Part shown: positions 52,063 to 61,402 of the stretch, one piece after another | Position numbering within the stretch: position 1 is the stretch's first letter | Layout of the letters: each line of letters starts with the position of its first letter | Assembly (NCBI GenBank): GCA_021773835.1 | Contig: JAJFJQ010000020.1 | Span: 1 to 64,000, forward strand | DNA from: Gammaproteobacteria bacterium | Lineage (GTDB): Bacteria > Pseudomonadota > Gammaproteobacteria > Ga0077536 | Length of the DNA: 64,000 bases | Reading direction: 5' to 3' | Notes under the pieces: generated by a model | Told to the model about the DNA's origin: nothing | Database searches by the model: none | The model's input: only the letters and a program-made list of their open reading frames with translations | Position numbers and translations under genes: made by a program

Positions 52063-54218
52063 GCGTAGCGCGCGAGCTGGCGCGCGCGCCGGTCTTGCAA
52101 ATAACCAATGACTTTAGCGCGTGCACGATCGATATATTTATCCCAGCGTGATGGGTTGTAGATCACTTCGGCCTTGTAGAACGACGGGCACAGCACTGCC
52201 GCGTGAGCGATCTCGCCGCAGACACCACAGCCAACACACGAATTGTCGACGTGTGCGATAGGATCGGTGCGTAATGGATCGGGGTTATCAGCAATCGTCA
52301 GTGACGGACACCCCGACAGGCGGATGCAGGAATGATCACCGGTACAGGTTTCGGGGTCGACGCCGAAGCGGTCACGTACGACCCGCTGACCCGCTTGCTG
52401 TTTACTTTTAAAGATTGGTTTTTCGCGGCGCTGTTTGTTTAGCATGCATTCCGAGCGTGCGACGATCACCTTCGGGCCTTTGGCTGTGGACGTCATCGCA
52501 TTGCGTAAGGTTCGTGTCATCTTCGCCAGATCGTAGGTGTTAACGGTTTTGACCCATTTAACGCCAACGCCTTTTACGGCCTTCGCAATCAAGTTATTGG
52601 TGCTGCGAAGTGGATTGTCGGCGAGGGAAGACAGAATATCTTGGCCGCCGGTGGCCGCCGCATAGCCGTTATCGACAATGACGACGACGTTGTCGTTCTC
52701 ATTAAACACCGCATTTCCGATCCCGCTGGTAAGACCGTTATGCCAGAATCCGCCGTCGCCCATTACGCTGACCATGCGCTGATTCGATTTGACATTAAAC
52801 GCGGCGCCGCCGGCGGCGCCGAGTCCGTAGCCCATGGTGGTGTTGCCAATATTGAACGGCGGCAATATCGAAAAGAGATGACAGCCAATGTCGCATGACA
52901 CGTGAAAATCGCCGATATCCCGTTGAATAAGTTTCATTGCGGTAAATACTGGTCGTTCCGGACAACCGGTACAAAAACCGGGCGGACGCGCAGGAACGGA
53001 TTGAGCTAGGTCTTGGGCAACTTTTTGATTTGTTGCGCGCGCCGCATTGGCGGCATCCGACGACTTTGGCAGTAGGTGTGGCGCCTCGGACTCGAAAAAT
53101 CCTTGGATCCCTTTTTGCAGCACCTCACCGGTATATTCGCCTGCCTTCGGCAGCATACTTTTGCCGTGGATGCGGGTGTTTATATCGGCATGTCGCAATA
53201 TCGTATTTAATGCCTGCTCAATGTAGTCGGGTTGGCCTTCTTCGATTAAGAGGACGGCTTTTTTACCGGTACAGAACTGGACCAACTCGTCGTCGATCAG
53301 TGGATAGGTCACGTTCATAACATAGATTGGCAGCCGGCTATGGCCGAAGCTGTCGGCGAGACCTAGGATCTCTAATGCACGGTTGGTGGTATTAAACAAT
53401 CCACCTTGAAGAATGATCCCAATGTCATCTTTGTCCCTGTCGCCTTCGAATACTTCGTTTAGGCGATGCGATTTGATGTATTCGACCGCCGCCGGCCAGC
53501 GCTGATCAACCTTCTCATGTTCATGCGCAAAGCTTGCCGGTGGCAAGACTATGCGACTGGTATCGCGCACCGGTTGTTCCATTGCGTCGCGTAGCGTTGT
53601 CGCCGGTCGTCGATTTGCTTTGCTCTTAAAGCGGCCGTGTAGATGACAAGCACGTACTCTGAGTTCTAACATCACCGGCGTTTGACTCGCCTCGGACATC
53701 GCAAAGCCATGTTCAACCATGGCGACAATACTTTCGAGGTTTGGTCGCGGATCTAGCAACCACATCTGCGATTTCATGGCGAAGGCGTGCGTGCGCTCCT
53801 GCATGATCGACGATCCCTCACCGTAGTCTTCACCCACAATGACCATCGCGCCACCGGTAACCCCACCGGATGCAAGGTTTGCAAGCGCGTCTGACGCCAC
53901 ATTGGTACCTACCGTCGATTTCCAAGCCACTGCGCCGCGCAACGGATAATTCACCGATGCAGCCAACATTGCGGCGGCTGCGGCTTCCGATGCGCTCGAT
54001 TCGAAATGCACTCCAAGTTCGTCGAGGATCCCTTGTTGTTGGGCGTCGCCGAGGACATCCATCAAATGCGAAATCGGCGCGCCTTGATAACCGCCAACAT
54101 AGGCAACACCGGATTGGAGCAAAGCCTTGGTCACCGCGAGGATGCCTTCGCCACGGAATTCGTCGCCCAGGCTCAAGCGGAGTTTTTTGACTTCTTCAGT
54201 AAACGAACGTTCGGCCAT
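52056..54218 (-). CDS. iorA: Indolepyruvate:ferredoxin oxidoreductase subunit alpha
   Basis: 720 residues. Residues about 1-200 form the pyruvate:ferredoxin oxidoreductase N-terminal domain (GVAYVGGYQGAPISHLMDVL), then the central domain, then a thiamine diphosphate site (MGDGGFWHNGLTSGIGNAVF...VIVDNGYAAATGG). The C-terminus carries iron-sulfur ligands: CTGDHSCIRLSGC and CVGCGVCGEIAH...CP. It converts an aryl pyruvate plus CoA to aryl acetyl-CoA, CO2 and reduced ferredoxin in the cytoplasm; indolepyruvate is the family's best-known substrate. GAGACATAAGTC precedes the ATG. The cyclase-family gene is 21 bases upstream. Confidence 0.88.
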   Translation of the reverse strand: MAERSFTEEVKKLRLSLGDEFRGEGILAVTKALLQSGVAYVGGYQGAPISHLMDVLGDAQQQGILDELGVHFESSASEAAAAAMLAASVNYPLRGAVAWKSTVGTNVASDALANLASGGVTGGAMVIVGEDYGEGSSIMQERTHAFAMKSQMWLLDPRPNLESIVAMVEHGFAMSEASQTPVMLELRVRACHLHGRFKSKANRRPATTLRDAMEQPVRDTSRIVLPPASFAHEHEKVDQRWPAAVEYIKSHRLNEVFEGDRDKDDIGIILQGGLFNTTNRALEILGLADSFGHSRLPIYVMNVTYPLIDDELVQFCTGKKAVLLIEEGQPDYIEQALNTILRHADINTRIHGKSMLPKAGEYTGEVLQKGIQGFFESEAPHLLPKSSDAANAARATNQKVAQDLAQSVPARPPGFCTGCPERPVFTAMKLIQRDIGDFHVSCDIGCHLFSILPPFNIGNTTMGYGLGAAGGAAFNVKSNQRMVSVMGDGGFWHNGLTSGIGNAVFNENDNVVVIVDNGYAAATGGQDILSSLADNPLRSTNNLIAKAVKGVGVKWVKTVNTYDLAKMTRTLRNAMTSTAKGPKVIVARSECMLNKQRREKPIFKSKQQAGQRVVRDRFGVDPETCTGDHSCIRLSGCPSLTIADNPDPLRTDPIAHVDNSCVGCGVCGEIAHAAVLCPSFYKAEVIYNPSRWDKYIDRARAKVIGYLQDRRARQLARYAC

Positions 54219-54239
54219 GACTTATGTCTCTATTGCGGA

Positions 54240-55022
54240 TCAGGCTGGGACTAACGCGAAGGCGCGACACGGACTACCCGATCCATTCTCAATCTTTAAC
54301 GGCGCCGCAATCACGACCGCACCAGTGGCGGGTAGTTGATCAAGATTACATAGTGCTGCCAGGCCGTACTTATTCGCACCGTGCATGAGGTTATGACAGG
54401 GAAATTGTGGGTCTTGTATGAAGCTCTGTCCGGCATCAGTGCCAACGGTCTCGACCCCCGCACCTTTCACATTCCGCTCGTCGGCCAGGAAACGGATCGC
54501 ATCGGGCTCCCAACCCGGCGTGTGCCCGCCGTCTTCTCGATTGTTGAGAAATTCATCTGAATCATATTTCTTGGACCAGTCGGTTCGAAACAGCACCCAC
54601 GCACCTGCCGGGATGGTGCCGTTTTTACTTTCCCATTGCATAAGGTAATCGCGGCTTACTAGAAAATCTGGATTGGCTTGGCAGTCAGCGACCGCATCGA
54701 TCACGCAGGCAGCGCCAATAAATGCCTCATTCGGAACCGTATCGGTGGCATTTTTTTCATGGTCTTTGCCCGAGACCCAATGGATCGGAACATCAAAATG
54801 GGTGCCGGTGTGCTCGCCGCAGGAAAAATTATTCCAATACCAACCCGGTCCGCGGTCGTCGTACTTTGAGATTTCTTCGATCTTAAACGGCCATGATTGA
54901 CCGAACTCCGGCGGGATCGAGAGCAGCGGGGTATGCTCGTGCAGCGGCTGCGTCAGATCGACGATACGGATGGCTCCGGCGCTGATACCGGTGACTAAAT
55001 TTATTAGCGTTTGGGCAGACAT
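54240..55022 (-). CDS. Cyclase family protein (kynurenine formamidase/isatin hydrolase type)
   Basis: 260 residues, no signal peptide. The metal-site motif EHTGTHFDVPIHW is intact, and IRIVDLTQPLHEHTPLL opens the fold; AGVETVGTDAGQ and HNLMHGANKYGLAAL are further conserved parts. In this superfamily kynurenine formamidase and isatin hydrolase both yield 2-aminophenyl compounds on the way to anthranilate, which would fit the neighbouring indolepyruvate oxidoreductase and the aminobenzoyl-CoA-type monooxygenase; the exact substrate is inference. AGAGGTTCC precedes the ATG. Confidence 0.85.
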   Translation of the reverse strand: MSAQTLINLVTGISAGAIRIVDLTQPLHEHTPLLSIPPEFGQSWPFKIEEISKYDDRGPGWYWNNFSCGEHTGTHFDVPIHWVSGKDHEKNATDTVPNEAFIGAACVIDAVADCQANPDFLVSRDYLMQWESKNGTIPAGAWVLFRTDWSKKYDSDEFLNNREDGGHTPGWEPDAIRFLADERNVKGAGVETVGTDAGQSFIQDPQFPCHNLMHGANKYGLAALCNLDQLPATGAVVIAAPLKIENGSGSPCRAFALVPA

Positions 55023-55110
55023 CGGGAACCTCTTTCATTGTTATCGATTGATCGGAAGTATAAGGCGTAGCACCGGATGGTTCACCCGGCCATATAATTA
55101 GAGCTGTCGT

Positions 55111-57429
55111 TTAATCGTCACTGATCTTATGGCTTGGCGGCTTGAGTGCAATTTGCATATCGCGCTGTTCTTCCGCTTCGCGCTCACCAATTAGATAGGC
55201 TTGGAATCGGCCGGCCATGTACGGGTTTGGCCATTGCTGCCCTTGATAACCGTAGCGCGCGGCGGCGTCGAGCATGAATTGCGGGTTGGTCAAGTGCGGG
55301 CGCGCTAGCGCTACCAAATCCGCGCGCCCAGACAGGATGATGGTGTTGACCTGATCGGCATTCGTGATGTTGCCGGCGACAATGACCGGAATGTCGACGC
55401 GATGCTTGACTTTGTCGGCGAAGGGCACCTGAAACATGCGGCCATAGACTGGCTTCTCATCGCTTACGGTTTGTCCAGTGGAGACATTGATCACATCGAC
55501 CCCAGCCTCTTTCAGGAGTTGGCAGGCGCGGATCAGTTCATCCTCACCCAGACCGCCGATCGACCAATCAGACGCCGACAGTCGAACCGACATGGGCTTG
55601 TCCGCGGGGAAGACTGCGCGCATCGCCGTGAAGACCTCAAGGGGGTAACGCATCCGGGCGTCGATATCGCCGCCGTATTCGTCGTCGCGTAAATTCGTCA
55701 GCGGCGAGATAAAGCTTGCGATCAGATACCCATGTGCCGCGTGCAGCTCGACCATGTCGAAGCCAGCCTGCTCGGCATATTCAACCGAAGCCACAAATTG
55801 CGCCTTGATCTCGTCCATGCGTGCTCGATCGAGTGCAATCGGGGTTGCGCTTTCTACCCGATAGGGTACCGCCGACGCCGCGAAAATTGGCCAGTTACCG
55901 TCATCGAGTGGTAGGTCCATTCCGTCCCAGGCCAGCCGGGTTGAACCCTTACGCCCGGCATGGCCGATTTGCATACACATTTTCGCGGCGGCGTTGGCGT
56001 GAACAAAATCGACAATACGGCGCCACTGGTCGCGCTGCGCTGCATTCCATAATCCTGTGCAACCCGGCGTAATGCGTGCATCCGGCGACGGGCAGGTCAT
56101 TTCTGTATAGATCAAACCGGCGCCGCCGATACCACGGCTACCATAGTGGACCAAGTGCCAATCGTTCGGTAGGCCATCAATAGCGGAGTACTGCGCCATC
56201 GGCGACATCACCACTCGATTATCCAGCTGCATATTGCGCAGACGGAACGGTGCGAACATCGGTGGGGTACCGTGCGGAAAATCGTAGCCGGAGGCGTGTT
56301 GAGCAGCGGTAAAACCTTGTTCAACCTTGGCGACGAATTCTGCATCACGCAGGCGTAGATTCTCATAAGTGATCTGCTTGGAGCGAGACATCACCTGAAA
56401 CGCGAACTTTTCGGGTTCGACATCCCAATGTTCATCCATCGTTTCAAACCACGCCAGCGACACGTCAGCGGCGTGTTGCGTGATCTCTACGTCGGTCCGA
56501 CGGTCGACATCAAATGCGGCAAGTGCGGTGGGTAGATCGTCGTGGGCTTTGAGTGATTCATACAAGGCAATCGAACTTTCCATTGCGAGCTTGGTTCCGG
56601 ATCCGATGGAGTAATGCGCGGTATGCTGGGAATCGCCTATTAAGACAATATTGTCTTTGACCCAGGTTTTGTTTTTCACTTCCGGAAATTGACGCCACAG
56701 TGAACGATTAATGATCAACTCATGGCCGTCGAGTTCCTCTACAAAGAGTTGCTGAAGCTTCTCGGCATATTCGGTTTCCTGCATATTGCCAAAGCCGAAC
56801 CCTTCCCACGTACTCGGCTGCATTTCGCACACCCAGGTACTCATCCCCCGTTCGTACTGGTAGGCATGCATGACGATGATGCCGTGTTCGGTCTCGCGAA
56901 AAAAATATTTAAATGCATCGAGTTCCCTGGTTGATCCCAGCCAGCAAAAGTAATTTCGTCGGACCACGACTTCCGTACCGAAACTGTCCGAATATTTATC
57001 CCGGACCAGGCTCGCTATACCATCGGCAGCAATGATTAGATCGCTATCCGCGAATTCTTGTTCGTCGCTTACCTCATGTTCGAAGTGCAGTGCTACCCCA
57101 AGTGATGACGCGCGTTCGTGTAATAGTTGTAAGAGCTTTAACCGCGAACATCCACAGAAGCCGTTGCCAGCGCAGCGCAAAACCTGTCCCTTGTAATGGA
57201 TGTCGACGTCGTCCCAATAGGCGAAGGAGCGACGGATCGATTCGTAGGAAGGATTGTCATATTGATCGAGAAATCCGAGCGTTTGGTCAGAAAAAACCAC
57301 ACCGAAGCCGAAGGTATCATCCGGCCGATTCCGCTCGAACACGTCGATTTGCCAATCGGGCCATTGTTTCTTCGCCAGGATGGCGAAATACAATCCGCCG
57401 GGTCCGCCGCCAACTACAGATATTTTCAT
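55111..57429 (-). CDS. Fused FAD monooxygenase - old yellow enzyme (2-aminobenzoyl-CoA monooxygenase/reductase or salicylyl-CoA 5-hydroxylase type)
   Basis: 772 residues with two enzymes in one chain. Residues 1-385 are a class A flavin monooxygenase (VVGGGPGGLYFAILAKKQWP; GFGVVFSDQTLGFL; IVLIGDSQHTAHYSIGSGTKLA). Residues about 388-760 are an FMN old yellow enzyme (FAPFRLRNMQLDNRVVMSPM; ELHAAHGYLIASFISPLTN). This exact fusion is known from 2-aminobenzoyl-CoA monooxygenase/reductase of anthranilate-degrading Azoarcus and relatives, which hydroxylates and then reduces the ring of the CoA ester; databases often call it bifunctional salicylyl-CoA 5-hydroxylase. The start has no strong ribosome site. 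Confidence 0.9.
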   Translation of the reverse strand: MKISVVGGGPGGLYFAILAKKQWPDWQIDVFERNRPDDTFGFGVVFSDQTLGFLDQYDNPSYESIRRSFAYWDDVDIHYKGQVLRCAGNGFCGCSRLKLLQLLHERASSLGVALHFEHEVSDEQEFADSDLIIAADGIASLVRDKYSDSFGTEVVVRRNYFCWLGSTRELDAFKYFFRETEHGIIVMHAYQYERGMSTWVCEMQPSTWEGFGFGNMQETEYAEKLQQLFVEELDGHELIINRSLWRQFPEVKNKTWVKDNIVLIGDSQHTAHYSIGSGTKLAMESSIALYESLKAHDDLPTALAAFDVDRRTDVEITQHAADVSLAWFETMDEHWDVEPEKFAFQVMSRSKQITYENLRLRDAEFVAKVEQGFTAAQHASGYDFPHGTPPMFAPFRLRNMQLDNRVVMSPMAQYSAIDGLPNDWHLVHYGSRGIGGAGLIYTEMTCPSPDARITPGCTGLWNAAQRDQWRRIVDFVHANAAAKMCMQIGHAGRKGSTRLAWDGMDLPLDDGNWPIFAASAVPYRVESATPIALDRARMDEIKAQFVASVEYAEQAGFDMVELHAAHGYLIASFISPLTNLRDDEYGGDIDARMRYPLEVFTAMRAVFPADKPMSVRLSASDWSIGGLGEDELIRACQLLKEAGVDVINVSTGQTVSDEKPVYGRMFQVPFADKVKHRVDIPVIVAGNITNADQVNTIILSGRADLVALARPHLTNPQFMLDAAARYGYQGQQWPNPYMAGRFQAYLIGEREAEEQRDMQIALKPPSHKISDD

Positions 57430-57505
57430 TGCTATGTGCCGCCCGTCTAGGTGAAATTCTGAATCGTCAAATGGCGATCATCGAAAAATACTTTAAGTAC
57501 GAAAT

Positions 57506-57520
57506 ATTTTAGCTTAAAAT
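57506..57520. promoter_or_regulatory. Inverted repeat in divergent promoter, possible MarR site
   Basis: ATTTTA-GCT-TAAAAT, AT-rich dyad 77 bases from the start of the fused monooxygenase. It shares TATTTTA and TTAAAAT with the larger repeat at 47772-47810 but is shorter and lacks the inner CTTGAA/TTCAAG arms. Confidence 0.4.
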
Positions 57521-57651
57521 TTATCCGGCGTCAGCATTTGAGACATTTATGCTACTAAGTGGTGATCGCGCCTCCTCGGGCCTGGCCGGACGGTGGCCAT
57601 CGCGCTGCGATCGGTTTTGCGCTTAAATTGACGGACGGTCCCTAATCGCCG

Positions 57652-59106
57652 ATGTGGAAGCCAGCACAACGTATTCGTTTTCAAGCACAACCCGGCCGAT
57701 GGCCAACCCGGGAGGAGGCCACGCGAGCGCGTCTGTTCCAAGGTATAGCACTCGGGCCGACCTGGCTTGAGGAACGCACTTGGGTGCCGGCGATGGTGCC
57801 ATGGCGAGCCACGGATACCGGTTTTGTAACAGATGATGTCCTCGACTGGTATCGTCGTTTTGCCGAAGGCCGACCGGGCGCCATCGTAGTCGAAGCGACC
57901 GGCGTGCGTGATGTCGCCTCGGGGCCGCTACTACGAATTGGCGATGACCGGTTTCTTGATGGCCTCAAACGCCTGGTCGACACGGTGCAAAAGGCGAGTG
58001 GCGGGCGTACGCGGCTATTCATTCAGCTAATCGACTTCCTCGCCATTCGGCGGCGTCCGCAGCGTGAGAAGTATTTTCGTCGTTTTCTCGCAATCACACC
58101 AAAACACCGCGAATGGCTCGGCATGCCGGACGCTCCAGAAGAGAGCGTGCGCGCTAAATTAATGGACCTACCGGACGACGACCTAGCAGGGGTTTTAACG
58201 CGGCGCGAATTGGACGACTTGAACATCGGCTTTCGTGAGCGCGTTACCGATGTACACGCGCAACATATTGCTGAGCTGCCGCAGACGTTGCCGGCGATCT
58301 TTGCGGACGCTGCCGGCCGGGCCGAATTTGCCGGATTCGACGGCGTTGAGTTGCACTATGCACACGCCTATACGATGGCGTCGTTTCTGTCGGCCTTGAA
58401 TACTCGATCCGATGGTTACGGCGGTTCACCTGCACAGCGAGTTCGACTGCCGCTGGCAGTTTATCAATCCGTACGATCAGCAGTGGGACAGAAATTTGCT
58501 GTCGGCTGCCGTTTCCTGACCGAGGACTGCATCTCCGGCGGCAGCAACGTCGATGATGCGGTCTATTTCGCTTTACAATTTGCGCGTGCCGGAATGGATT
58601 TTCTCTCGTTGTCTCGCGGTGGAAAATTCGAAGATGCTAAGCAACCTCGAGTCGGTGAAGCGGCATACCCTTATACTGGACCCAGCGGCTACGAATGCAT
58701 GCCGCAGTATTTATCCGATGAGCTCGGACCGTTTGGTCGCAATGTTGAACCCGTTGCACGGATCCGAGCGGCGGTGCGCAACGGGGGTTTTGCGACACCG
58801 GTGGTGGTGGCGGGCGGGATCCATGGGTTTCAGCAGGCAGAGCGGATCCTTGATGACGGAAAGGCTGACATTATCGGCTTCGCACGCCAGGCGCTGGCCG
58901 ATCCAGATTGGTTCGCTAAGGTGAGGGAAGGCCGGGGCGACGCCGTCCGGGTTTGCGAATATACGAATTACTGCGAAGGGCTCGATCAGAAACATAAGCA
59001 GGTAACCTGCCAATTGTGGGACCGCGAGGCGCGCGATGAACGTGGTGTCGCGCTATCGAAGGATGGTCGCCGCCGTTTGGTGGCGCCAGCCTGGGATCGA
59101 CGCTAA
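57652..59106 (+). CDS. NADH:flavin oxidoreductase, old yellow enzyme family
   Basis: 484 residues. GFDGVELHYAHAYTMASFLSA and RSDGYGGSPAQRVRLPLAV are the barrel signatures, and VVVAGGIHGFQQAERILDDGKADIIGFARQALADPDW is the phosphate-binding part. Near the end CEYTNYC, followed by eleven residues and Cys, resembles the iron-sulfur motif of 2,4-dienoyl-CoA reductase-type members but has only three of the four Cys, so cluster binding is doubtful. No second FAD domain. It would reduce an activated C=C bond. Divergent from the fused monooxygenase and probably part of the same pathway. No clear ribosome site at the chosen ATG. Confidence 0.85.
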   Translation: MWKPAQRIRFQAQPGRWPTREEATRARLFQGIALGPTWLEERTWVPAMVPWRATDTGFVTDDVLDWYRRFAEGRPGAIVVEATGVRDVASGPLLRIGDDRFLDGLKRLVDTVQKASGGRTRLFIQLIDFLAIRRRPQREKYFRRFLAITPKHREWLGMPDAPEESVRAKLMDLPDDDLAGVLTRRELDDLNIGFRERVTDVHAQHIAELPQTLPAIFADAAGRAEFAGFDGVELHYAHAYTMASFLSALNTRSDGYGGSPAQRVRLPLAVYQSVRSAVGQKFAVGCRFLTEDCISGGSNVDDAVYFALQFARAGMDFLSLSRGGKFEDAKQPRVGEAAYPYTGPSGYECMPQYLSDELGPFGRNVEPVARIRAAVRNGGFATPVVVAGGIHGFQQAERILDDGKADIIGFARQALADPDWFAKVREGRGDAVRVCEYTNYCEGLDQKHKQVTCQLWDREARDERGVALSKDGRRRLVAPAWDRR

Positions 59107-59140
59107 CCGTTGCCATTATCAGCTTGAGCGATCCACATAG

Positions 59141-59167
59141 ACCCTAGTATTGCCCGCCCACTAGGGT
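59141..59167 (+). terminator. Probable intrinsic terminator after the old yellow enzyme gene
   Basis: ACCCTAGT / ACTAGGGT, an 8-bp perfect stem with an 11-base loop, 34 bases after the stop and followed by a short AATTT run. Confidence 0.5.
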
Positions 59168-59209
59168 TAATTTGAACGCATCATTCGACACCACGGGGGA
59201 CGATGAATC

Positions 59210-59647
59210 GTGACCCAAATTCTATGGATCTTTGTCGTCGCATTAGTAGCCATACAGACGCCTGCTAGCGCTTATGACGGTCGTCTGTACCGTCCCTACG
59301 CTGGACCGTATCGCAGTTACGGATTTCCCTATCGTGACCCACGAACAGACCTCGAAATTTCACGACTCAGGCGGGATATACGCGAGCAACGCCTGCACGA
59401 CGGTGCGGACCGACGGCGCCATGAACAGGAGATTAGCTTATTGCGCCAGCAAACTATGGTGAGCCACCAAGTTAGCGCACAACAGGCCTGCTACTATCGG
59501 TCGACTGGGGGATTTGAGCTGTGTGCGGATCTTTTTAGCGATGATGAGGCCAAACGAACACAGTGCGATGCGCTGGTCGTGCAGCGAAATCCGAGTTGTA
59601 ATGAAACGCCAATATCCGACGCGCGGGAGAGACTCAGTCTACCCTGA
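59210..59647 (+). CDS. Small secreted protein, unknown function (GTG start)
   Basis: 145 residues with a GTG start at 59210. Signal peptide at about residues 1-21 (ILWIFVVALVAIQTPASA). The mature part opens with a Tyr/Arg/Pro-rich stretch (RLYRPYAGPYRSYGFPYRDP), then a charged coiled-coil-like helix (residues about 47-78, ISRLRRDIREQR...EQEISLLRQQ), then four Cys residues likely to form disulfides. No family recognised. It ends three bases before the next gene, so the two are likely expressed together. Confidence 0.65.
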   Translation: MTQILWIFVVALVAIQTPASAYDGRLYRPYAGPYRSYGFPYRDPRTDLEISRLRRDIREQRLHDGADRRRHEQEISLLRQQTMVSHQVSAQQACYYRSTGGFELCADLFSDDEAKRTQCDALVVQRNPSCNETPISDARERLSLP

Positions 59648-59650
59648 TGT

Positions 59651-60103
59651 ATGAATATCGTCTGCTATCTTTTCGTTGCCTTGATGATCCCGTCTCTCAC
59701 TTACGGGGCCGATATCCATAAATGGCGAGACGCCGATGGAAAAACGCATTTTGGTGATAAGCCGCCAGCCGATACCGAAACCGAACAAGTCCTGGTCCGG
59801 CCGAATGTCTACACGAGTCCTAGCATCGAAGGGCTGTCCGAAATATTTAGCCGCGAGACGGGACGCCATGAAGAGAAAGTAGTGATGTATAGCACGACAT
59901 GGTGTGGTTATTGTAAGAAAGCGCGGCGCTACTTCGGCGCAAACAAGATCCGCTATAAAGAGTATGACGTCGAAAATAGTGCGAAGGGCAAACGCGACTA
60001 TAAAAAGCTCGGTGCAAAAGGCATTCCGGTGATTCTCGTCGGGAAAAAGCGGCTTAATGGATTTTCTGAAGCCGCGTTTGAGCGGATCTACGCGCCCAAA
60101 TAG
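59651..60103 (+). CDS. DUF4124 - glutaredoxin fusion, periplasmic
   Basis: 150 residues. Signal peptide at about 1-18 (CYLFVALMIPSLTYG). Residues about 20-40 are the DUF4124 motif (DIHKWRDADGKTHFGDKPP). Residues about 75-148 are a glutaredoxin domain with the active-site pair CGYC (YSTTWCGYCKKARRYF) and GIPVILVGKKRLNGFSEAAF containing the cis-Pro. It would exchange disulfides on envelope proteins, since the signal places it outside the cytoplasm where glutathione is scarce. The fusion of these two domains is known in gamma- and betaproteobacteria. Confidence 0.87.
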   Translation: MNIVCYLFVALMIPSLTYGADIHKWRDADGKTHFGDKPPADTETEQVLVRPNVYTSPSIEGLSEIFSRETGRHEEKVVMYSTTWCGYCKKARRYFGANKIRYKEYDVENSAKGKRDYKKLGAKGIPVILVGKKRLNGFSEAAFERIYAPK

Positions 60104-60136
60104 ACCCACATAGATTTCATTTCGAATATCTTTAGC

Positions 60137-61264
60137 ATGAGCGCGCGACTGTCTGCATATGCGAATAGCAGGGACAACAACTTTAACCTAGTTCGTTTTG
60201 TCGCAGCGGCTTTAGTTCTTTATAGCCATGGCTTTGCCATTGCGCTCGGTTCAGGAGATGCAGAGCCACTGCGTAATACGGTCGGCATGACGTGGGGACT
60301 AATTGCCGTTGACGTGTTCTTTGTGACTAGTGGTTTCCTAATTACGAGCAGCTACTTCGCACGAAATAATTTAACTGTATTCGCGTGGGCGAGGATCATG
60401 CGTATCTATCCCGCATTGCTTGTCGCGGTGCTATTTTGCGTGTTCGTCGTTGGTTTATCGTTTACCGCGCTTTCTGCATCGGAATATCTAAGCACTGCGC
60501 AAACCTATAAGTTTCTATTCAAAAATTCACTACTGTTTTTTGGCCTCGAATATGATCTACCAGGCGTATTCGATAATAATCCGTGGAAGCATGCGGTGAA
60601 CGGATCGCTGTGGACCTTACCTTATGAGGTAAGAATGTATGCCATGCTCGCGGCAATTCTATTTGCGATTGGCTATCTTCAAAATCGGCTCAGCGTTATT
60701 CGTTCGCCAAAGATTATCTTATTATTTATCGCGATTTCGGCGGTGGCCGCAAATATTGCAAACCATTTCCATCCGTACGCATCAGTACATTTTGTACATT
60801 TATTTACCATGTTTTTCGTCGGCGCTGCCTACTACGCGTGGCGAGAACATGTGCGCCTGTCATTGGGGTTATTCGCAGTTGCGTTTGCATCGGTATTAAT
60901 CGGCTCGCTTAACGCGGATGTTTTTTTTGTTTTATATGTTATCAGCGTGCCGTATTTGACGTTGTTCATTGCATATGTTCCGTCAGGTCGAATACGGAAT
61001 TTCAATAAGGTCGGAGATTATTCCTATGGTGTGTATATCTATGCGTTCCCAGTTCAGCAATCGATCGCAGCATTAGGTCCGGGAATATCCGTCGCGTCGA
61101 TGATACTGACGTCCTTTAGTGTGACCTTATTTCTGTCAGTATTGTCGTGGCATTTAATCGAAAAACGCTGTTTGAAATTGAAAAATTCAAGAGCTGCCAT
61201 CGATCGTTTTGTCAGAAGTCTGCGTCTAGGGTCGAGAATTAACTGGATCAAGCGCGGTACCTGA
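60137..61264 (+). CDS. Acyltransferase family 3 membrane protein (OafA/YrhL-like)
   Basis: 375 residues with about ten membrane spans. FNLVRFVAAALVLYSHGFAIALG contains the Arg and the catalytic His of the family; FVTSGFLITSSYF is the F-x-x-S-G-F/Y-L motif, and YEVRMYAMLAAILF follows. It would transfer an acetyl or other acyl group to a sugar of a surface polysaccharide or lipid. The gene looks richer in A and T than its neighbours by eye (long TTTATT-type runs), which may mean separate ancestry; this was not computed. No polysaccharide genes are adjacent. Confidence 0.87.
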   Translation: MSARLSAYANSRDNNFNLVRFVAAALVLYSHGFAIALGSGDAEPLRNTVGMTWGLIAVDVFFVTSGFLITSSYFARNNLTVFAWARIMRIYPALLVAVLFCVFVVGLSFTALSASEYLSTAQTYKFLFKNSLLFFGLEYDLPGVFDNNPWKHAVNGSLWTLPYEVRMYAMLAAILFAIGYLQNRLSVIRSPKIILLFIAISAVAANIANHFHPYASVHFVHLFTMFFVGAAYYAWREHVRLSLGLFAVAFASVLIGSLNADVFFVLYVISVPYLTLFIAYVPSGRIRNFNKVGDYSYGVYIYAFPVQQSIAALGPGISVASMILTSFSVTLFLSVLSWHLIEKRCLKLKNSRAAIDRFVRSLRLGSRINWIKRGT

Positions 61265-61402
61265 GTCTAGTGTCAATTTATCCTTTTAAAGTAGAACAAT
61301 CAGTCGCCAGATCCTGATTTAGAAAGCGCCACGCCTAGATCGGTAACCCGATGCAATCAACTGCAACGAGTGAATTCCCGACATTTGTTGGCAGGGCGAC
61401 GC

